From the NCBI GenBank assembly GCA_023078685.1, contig JALGAS010000004.1, positions 4,526,001 to 4,590,000 on the forward strand: a stretch of DNA of 64,000 nt, read 5' to 3'. How positions within the stretch are numbered: position 1 is the stretch's first letter; every line of letters begins with the position of its first letter. The notes below the pieces were generated by a model that saw only the letters and a program-made list of their open reading frames with translations, was not told the DNA's origin and made no database searches. Origin of the DNA: Neopestalotiopsis rosae. Lineage: Eukaryota > Ascomycota > Sordariomycetes > Amphisphaeriales > Sporocadaceae. Positions 57,769-64,000 of the stretch are shown here, piece by piece. The position numbers and the translations under genes were made by a program.

Positions 57769-58452
57769 TGCAAAAGATAGGGTCCTTGGTCGATCCAAGG
57801 GCAGAACAAAATATCGTTGTACTATAGTAGTAGTGGTGAACTTGGAAAGTAAGCTTGATTGACCCCGCTGCACGGAATTCTACTTATTTCAGTTGGACCT
57901 AGCCGCCGACCACTTATCTCCAAGCAGGGGTTGCACAGTTGAATTTACCAACGACTTTGACAGTCTCTGGGCCCCCAAACCAATTTGGATGGTTGGAGTT
58001 GACCTCAGATTTTCGCGTTCGCATCCACCAACGTTCACTCGTAGCTACAGGACCTGGCTGGAAGAGTTGGTTGGTTACAGCTTCAGTATTCCGATCACAA
58101 GTACCTGCTGAAGGTTTGCCAACCATAAGGCAAGCGGGGTCCTAGTTAGTCGGTACCTGCGGGGAAGTTGGGGCAACGGGAGCTAATCGTACCACAGAAG
58201 CTTGCCAACAAGAGCTAATAATAGTCATATTGTTGGTTGGTAACGCCTGCAGAAGTCGGCACGAAGCAGAGAGCCCCGCACCCACTAGCACACGGGTGAT
58301 CGCCAGTCCGGGCCGTGCTGTAATGGTGGGGATGTGACAGTGTCTCCCAAAACTGTATTGTATAAGCGGTGATCCAGCAGGTAAATGTTAACTACATCTT
58401 CTTCCTAGGTCCGACCAATTCACGTAGACTACTCCTGCCACTCGAACTCAAA
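57769..58452. promoter_or_regulatory. Shared divergent promoter of the two methionine aminopeptidase genes
   Basis: 684 bp between the two start codons. It should contain both promoters and could co-regulate the pair. No specific binding site is called and no gene lies within. Confidence 0.5.
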
Positions 58453-59993
58453 ATGGCGGCCAAAACTCCCAAAGATGGACACGAGACGCTCAACGGTATG
58501 CTGGCTATCTCTTGGCCACGTGCTGATAAGAAAATTATTTTGCTAATCGAAACAATGTACAGTCGCCAAAACCGACAAGAGCGGGGATACCGGCGGTGCG
58601 AAAAAATGCGCGAAAGGTCACGCTGAATCACAATCTAGTGATGATTCGGATGACGATCCTGATGAACACAATCTTGCAAATGATGTTGCTGCTGCTGATG
58701 GCAGCGAGCAATCTGCGAAGAAGAAGAAAAAGCCCAGGAAGAGAAAGTCGAAGAATAAGAAAAAGACTACTGCTGTCCAGACTGACCCGCCATCTGTTCT
58801 GATATCCCAGCTGTTTCCAAATGACATTTATCCCAAAGGCGAAGAGATTGAATATCGCAATGAAAACAATTATCGCACTACTAACGAAGAGAAGCGCCAT
58901 CTGGATAATCTGAATAGCGACTTCCTCTCCGACTACCGTCAAGCGGCTGAGACACATCGTCAGGTCCGTCAGTGGGCACAAAAGAGCATCAAGCCAGGCC
59001 AGACCCTGACTGAGATTGCTAACGGCATTGAGGATGCTACGCGTCGCCTCCTCGGCCATGATGGCTTGACCGAAGGAGACTCCCTGATTGCCGGGATGGG
59101 TTTCCCGACCGGCTTGAATATCAATGATATCGTGGCTCATTACAGCCCAAACGCAGGCTGCAAGCGCGTGCTTCAACAGAATGACGTGTTGAAGGTCGAC
59201 ATTGGCGTCCACATCTCCGGTCGCATCGTTGACAGTGCGTTCACAATGGCATTTGAGCCCGTCTACGATAACCTCCTCGCCGCTGTCAAAGACGCTACAA
59301 ACACTGGTGTCCGTGAGGCGGGCATTGATGTTCGTCTGGGCGAACTAGGTGGATATATACAAGAGGTTATGGAGAGCTACGAGTGTGAGATCGACGGAGT
59401 TGTGTATCCAATCAAACCGATCCGTGATCTTTGCGGCCATGATATTTTGCCGTATAGTATTCATGGCAGGAAGAGCGTTCCCCTCATGAAAACGCAGGAT
59501 ATGACCAAGATGGAAGAGGGTGACGTGTTCGCCATTGAGACCTTTGGCAGCACCGGTCATGGCCGATGTGTCGATCAGGGCGAAGTCTCTCATTACGCCC
59601 TACGTAGTGATCCACCAAATGCAGATCTACGCCTATCTTCCGCCAAGTCGCTGTTGAACGCGATCAAGAAGAACTTTGGCACAATTCCCTTCTGTCGACG
59701 CTACTTGGACAGAATTGGACAAGACAAGTATCTTCTCGGTGTATGGTCTCCATAAACTGAGTCACATATATCTACATTGGCTAATACAGTGGTAGCTGAA
59801 CAACCTTGTAAAGTCCGGTATCGTGGAAGACTACCCACCGGTGGTGGAAAGGAAGGGGTCATACTCGGCTCAGTTTGAACATGTAAGTAATAATGTCTAC
59901 ACACCTGGGAAATTGACAATTCACGAGATACATTAGACAATCCTACTCCGACCCACCGTGAAAGAAGTCATTAGCCGGGGCGAAGACTACTGA
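58453..59993 (+). CDS. Methionine aminopeptidase type 2
   Basis: CDS join(58453..58495,58563..59740,59796..59882,59937..59993), 454 aa. The N-terminus is the usual acidic then Lys-rich region (a [16 protein letters not shown] run) that contacts ribosomes or eIF2. Catalytic residues: the fumagillin-reactive His in VAHYSPNAG, metal Asps in [16 protein letters not shown], His in CGHDILPY, Glu in [10 protein letters not shown], and final Glu in YSAQFEHTILL, which ends exon 3. All five metal ligands are present. Around the pocket it differs from the housekeeping consensus as I recall it: [11 protein letters not shown] in place of the usual NHCAAHYTPN, and [16 protein letters not shown]. The GTATGG donor after LLG was chosen because it alone keeps phase with LNNLV. 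Likely an extra copy. Confidence 0.9.
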
Positions 59994-60117
59994 CAAGTGG
60001 GATGTCGCTACGCTGAGAGCATATTGAAGGTCAGGAGATACCAGATAAGAAGCAAGCTTGTCGCGACGAATATTTACCAGTGAGCACAGCAATATTCCTT
60101 TCCTACTTTTATGCTTT

Positions 60118-62066
60118 TCAATTCAAATTCAATACCTGCCATTCCCACCGGTTCTGAAATATAATTGTGAGAGCTCGCTTTGTAGAATGGCGATATTCTT
60201 CTTTTAGTTTTGCTTCCAAAAACATGATCTTCGTGACTTCCCTTGTTCTCTGCGCAGTTTGGCCTGGTTCGTAACCTGGTAATTGTATCGTTCCCGCTAC
60301 ACCTGCGACAAACGTCACGGAGGTTTGACCCTGCCTGGCAAATACAGACGAATTCGCTCCGGAAGCCAGCTCAGCCTGCAATCGATCCATGGTCGTGCAA
60401 TATCTGATCAGTTCTGGCGCGACTAACAGTAGTTGATAGAATGATTTGTCGATTTCTGGACGTGATAGAATCGGAATAGCAGCAATCCATAGGCCATCCT
60501 CTGAGGACCCGTTGCCGCCGATAAGTAGAGCAGTGTCCCAGCTCAGACGTACTCCTGCTGGCTGCGGCCGAAGTATGCACGCGAGATGAAGCCCTGCCTG
60601 ATTCGGTAGCTCCCAGCTGTCTAACGCGTGATTGAAGTTAGTAGAAGATGAATTATGAAAGTCCATTATCCGAATCTTTTCGCCTGTGATTTTCGCGGTA
60701 ATCGAATGTGTAATGATAGGAGAGGGAACGGGTGCTCGAAGGGGGCCGGCTGTTGGTGCTTTTAAAAATAACTTCTGGAGCCTGAATTCTCCTTGCTCCG
60801 TGTATAGATCGTTTGGCTCTATCGTAAATAAGCTCGCTTCGCGAGCGACATATCTTTCATGCCAATGATGAAGCTTAAAACAGATATATCTGCCTTGGTA
60901 GAGACACGGCAAAGCGGCAAACTTCTCGTTATTCCTCGTAAATGTTGGAAGACGAACAATCACGCCACCTGCTACCACAATGTTTTCTTGAAGATTCTCA
61001 AAGTCCTCTTCCAGAGGGACGACTTCCGTAGAATTGGTAAACAAGGCTGGGCTGCTTGCTAGAAGACCAGAGAATTGGCAATCAGATGGGTGAGCTGGTG
61101 TTTGAATAGCATTGGATTGAAGAAGCGAGTCACATATCGGGCTGTTGCTCCATGCAAATAGTGTAAAATCGTATCCAGACTTCATGATTTCTTCTTGAAG
61201 ACGTATGAATGACTTGCGACCTTCGCCATACAGAAGCGGCATTGTCACGTCGAAAACCCCAAGCAAACAGTAAGCCAGGTCTTCTGCTCGAGTCGTCTGC
61301 CGATTCGCAGCCCAAGACTAATGTGAAACAGTCAGTGCTATCAATTTATCAGACACATTTGAATTTGCAGGAGAAGTGAGGATCTACGGTGATTCAGTCG
61401 CCGAAGAACACGTACCATCTTTTTCGCCAGTGTTACCTCACCGAGATGGCCGGTTTCCAAAACTTCGGCGTCAATGCCGGTAATCCTCGAGAGCACGTCT
61501 TTGAGCTCTGATTTGGTTCCCAACTCACACCAAGATGAAGAGTAAAATCTCATCATGGGTGGTGCAACTAGTTCTTGCAAGGTCCAGCCCCGCGTGAACC
61601 ATCGGCTCTTGTCGAAATCATCTATGGTGACAGCATCTGAGATGTACGCATAGCATATTTCAGCCTTTTTGTACCATCGGAACATGGAGTTGATCGCCTC
61701 CGAGAGCTCAGCTGTGCTCGTCTTGTCGATACAGCAACTACCCTACCCCTTAGCGTTCAGGTTCATTTTGGCATTCGGTGATTGACCGGCTCAGTGTGAA
61801 GAGAGGGGTCAAAAGAAATAAGAGAACACCCACGTATCTACCCAGGCCCATTCAAAGCCATCCTTAACGGCCTGTACACAACATCGCTTGATTTTCTGAT
61901 AACCATCTCGGGCCATCACGTCTGGGCTCACTGGTTCTTGCATGCTCTGTAACGTGCATTCCTGCTGGGGCGAGCCCCAGGTGTGAGATAAAATGACGTA
62001 AGGGGGGCATTGATCGTCGCTGTGGAATTCATGTACTGTCAAGGTTTTACTATTCCAGAGCCGCAT
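60118..62066 (-). CDS. HET-domain protein (heterokaryon-incompatibility type)
   Basis: CDS complement(join(60118..61317,61416..61737,61834..62066)), 584 aa. The N-terminal HET domain is complete: PPYVILSHTWG, FEWAWVDT|CCIDKTSTAELSEAINSM across intron 1, CYAYISD, WFTRGWTLQELVAP, then RQTTRAEDLAYCLLGVFDV and PLLYGEG. HET proteins of ascomycetes trigger cell death when incompatible hyphae fuse and act as immune-type factors. The remaining about 350 residues have no recognised domain (no NACHT, WD or ankyrin repeats), which is common for the simple class of HET proteins. No lesion was found. It lies downstream of, and convergent with, the MetAP2 gene. Confidence 0.88.
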
Positions 62067-62579
62067 GGCTTTGGGTTTCGGCCAGATTGCAGCGATGACG
62101 GCAATGATGAGTCCGGCTCAATGTTGGAGACAAGATTGAGTTGTGAGCAAGTCCAGAAGGACGGGCTTAGCTGCTAGATTGTTGGGTACACATGGAGGAG
62201 GGATGCTCATCTGAGTGTTGATGAGAATGTGGCGCACAGCTGAACAGTCTACGGCCTCCAATCATTCCTTGCGCCTGGGGGCGGCGAAGTGAGCCTTACC
62301 AAGCTTGCACTAGATACATCAGGCCACGCAGTCGGATGGACTCAACCATTACTCAGATACCTGACATAATACAGCCCGTGCCAGACATAAGTGCAATACT
62401 TGAGCGCAAGTGTAAAACACATAGCAAAAATCAGTTGGGCGTCAACGACAGAAATACCAAAGGGCAAACCCCGGTGTTGCGTCTTTTATATCTTCAGCTC
62501 ATTCGTTGCAGATGCGATTTTACTGCAACTCAGCTGGAAATATCTATCGCTTGCCGAATCGGGCGACCATTTGCTTCCC
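62067..62579. other. Intergenic sequence
   Basis: Promoter side of the HET gene and 3' side of the small cupin gene. No gene seen. Confidence 0.35.
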
Positions 62580-62909
62580 TTATTCCTTCATCACTGTGTA
62601 TACCTCTCCAACCCTAATTACATATGATACCAGCAGTTTGAGCTCCTCAATCTTGCTCTCATTCTCTACCCTTGCGTGGAGCTTCTCTCCATGTTCAATG
62701 AAGCTTTGCCCAGTACAGTACTTTTCCGCCTCCTGGTCTTCGAATTGCGTAAGCACTGTTCCCTGCAGTACATAGACGACACCGGACACTGGGTGGGTAT
62801 GAGCTGGCACAGCAAAGCTCGGGGGAAGCTCGAGAAGCATAACACGCGCTTCCCAGCCAGGGATCTGCGGTAATCGCATTGTTTGGATTGTAGTGCGATG
62901 AATCGACAT
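62580..62909 (-). CDS. Small single-domain cupin protein
   Basis: 109 aa from the ATG at 62909. It shows the cupin pattern: VPAHTHPVSGVVYVLQG (first metal motif with H-x-H and a later Glu/Gly), then a second motif around QSFIEHGEKLHARVEN. Such proteins are small metal-binding folds with many functions (isomerases, dioxygenases, sensors), so no reaction is assigned. The open frame continues upstream through a poly-Lys stretch encoded by a T tract on the plus strand; that part is treated as untranslated. No signal peptide. Confidence 0.75.
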   Translation of the reverse strand: MSIHRTTIQTMRLPQIPGWEARVMLLELPPSFAVPAHTHPVSGVVYVLQGTVLTQFEDQEAEKYCTGQSFIEHGEKLHARVENESKIEELKLLVSYVIRVGEVYTVMKE

Positions 62910-62976
62910 GGTGATTGGTGTCTTTCTCAACAGAAATAATGATGGCTTTGAGGGAACATGCCTGTACTGGTAGTGC

Positions 62977-63001
62977 TTTTTTTTTTTTTTTTTTTTTTTT
63001 T
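62977..63001 (+). repeat. Poly-T tract, about 25 bp
   Basis: Homopolymer run of about 25 T, about 70 bp upstream of the small cupin's start codon. Length may vary between assemblies. Confidence 0.9.
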
Positions 63002-63556
63002 CTCTAGACGGCTCCCGCGCAGATTTATATACTCGACATAACAATTTGGAACACTACGACGTCAAAACTATCATGACTTTCCTAATCACTAAGCAAAATC
63101 AGCGCTGTTGAGATAGAGCTGGCCCCAACCTTTACTTTACTGGTCTACCGGATTATGCAAGTGTGAATGCTTATTTGGTGCGGGGGATTTAGCTCCCGTA
63201 GACTGCTGGAACCTCTAGCTTAGCACGACCTTATAGGCGCAGTCTACAGGGCGTCGGTGAAAAGTCGCAGGGCGTCGATATCTGACCGCGCACCCGACAT
63301 TGCATGTACCGCTTAGGCTTCTGGCTTCTCTCTTTTACATGATTATACCTCCATGACTGTCCTCGTGCTTAGTAATTGATGCTCAACGTGATAGATGGAT
63401 TATCAGCATAAGGGCTTAAAGCGTAGGAACAACATTTACCCCACCATCTTGTTCAGCTCTCCAAGGTTCGACATCGATGACATGAGGGAACTCGGTCGGT
63501 TTCCCTCAATGAGTATGCCCATCTGTACCTTGCAATTTCTACGGCCAATAACCGCT
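63002..63556. other. Intergenic sequence
   Basis: No supported gene. Confidence 0.3.
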
Positions 63557-63847
63557 TTAGCATGCAGGCTCCCCGTCTTCAGCCCTTGTGGACCCCTTCA
63601 AGGGCAATCGGGGTCCTGTAGCTAGGTACCAATGATCACTGCAGCGTGCAACCAACGGTCGTGATGCAGCTAACCGAGGCGGCCGGCTTACGCGCGAACT
63701 AGAGCACTCTTCAGTGTGGACGAGGAGATCCATCTTATCATTGATGGCGGCCATGGTAACACCTTGATGGGGTGCGTTATTAATATCCTGAGCATATGCA
63801 ACGACAAATGGACATGCCAGGATGCTGAACGCGTTTCGCAGATACAT
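63557..63847 (-). CDS. Tentative small secreted protein (or its first exon)
   Basis: 96-aa frame beginning MYLRNAFSILACPFVVAYAQ, a plausible signal peptide, followed by DINNAPHQGVTMAAINDKMD. After TEECSSSR the next bases (GTAAGC) could be a splice donor, so this may be only exon 1 of a longer gene. The later part of the frame looks like random sequence. No family recognised. Confidence 0.25.
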   Translation of the reverse strand: MYLRNAFSILACPFVVAYAQDINNAPHQGVTMAAINDKMDLLVHTEECSSSRVSRPPRLAASRPLVARCSDHWYLATGPRLPLKGSTRAEDGEPAC

Positions 63848-64000
63848 TTGCGGGCCTCCTCATGCTTTATGTCCTTGTACGCAATACTGTACAATGCTTG
63901 CAGTCTCCGACACCTTCACTTCCGTAGTTTCAACATATGCCCATTGCTTACATCGAGACCCGTGCGACAGTGTATTGAAACGTCGAACTCTTCGGAAAGA
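63848..64000. other. Right edge, no feature
   Basis: Nothing supported in the final stretch. Confidence 0.3.

Noticed and set aside
1..64000. CRISPR arrays, bacterial operons, riboswitches and rRNA genes
   Set aside because: None seen. The window is clearly fungal nuclear DNA with intron-containing genes.

Overview
This window is nuclear DNA of a filamentous ascomycete (Pezizomycotina). Genes are split by short introns of about 50-100 bp with GT...AG ends, there are no operons, and the families are typical of that group: DUF3328/UstYa, HET, killer-toxin-like GH18 chitinase, F-box, PAN/Apple secreted proteins and a NACHT-type remnant. Exon boundaries were reconstructed by hand from splice signals, reading phase and family similarity. 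No transcript data or searches were available.

Layout. 0.5-3.9 kb: a UstYa-type oxidase and an O-methyltransferase, a pair that fits the edge of a secondary-metabolite or RiPP cluster running off the left end. 4.4-8.8 kb: a 922-aa protein with an N-terminal double-stranded-RNA-binding-like domain, and a short paralog that keeps only that N-terminus. 9.9-18.8 kb: two decayed genes, an ABCC multidrug transporter and a killer-toxin-like GH18 chitinase, both with stops and frameshifts. 19.6-26.7 kb: intact genes for a SET-domain protein, a bZIP factor, an F-box-like protein and a diverged hexokinase. 26.9-36.6 kb: a disturbed stretch holding a NACHT-protein remnant, a gene whose only lesions are six stop codons that could each be a former Gln codon, an intact 730-aa protein of unknown function, an AT-rich block, and a secreted-protein gene with three stops and no visible start codon. 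37.4-51.9 kb: two medium-chain reductases around a run of mostly secreted proteins (DUF985 cupin, two PAN/Apple proteins, one small cysteine-rich protein) and a polytopic membrane protein. 52-55.8 kb: a ZIP metal transporter carrying a one-base frameshift, and an amidohydrolase. 56.3-60 kb: type 1 and type 2 methionine aminopeptidases arranged head to head. 60.1-62.9 kb: a HET-domain protein and a small cupin.

How the genes may work together. The most suggestive arrangement is the divergent MetAP1/MetAP2 pair. MetAP2 is the target of fumagillin-type inhibitors, and extra MetAP copies serve as self-resistance genes in the fumagillin cluster, so this pair may mark a resistance locus. No terpene cyclase or polyketide synthase is present in the window. 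The mix of intact accessory genes, secreted proteins and pseudogenes suggests a fast-evolving accessory or subtelomeric region, which is an inference.
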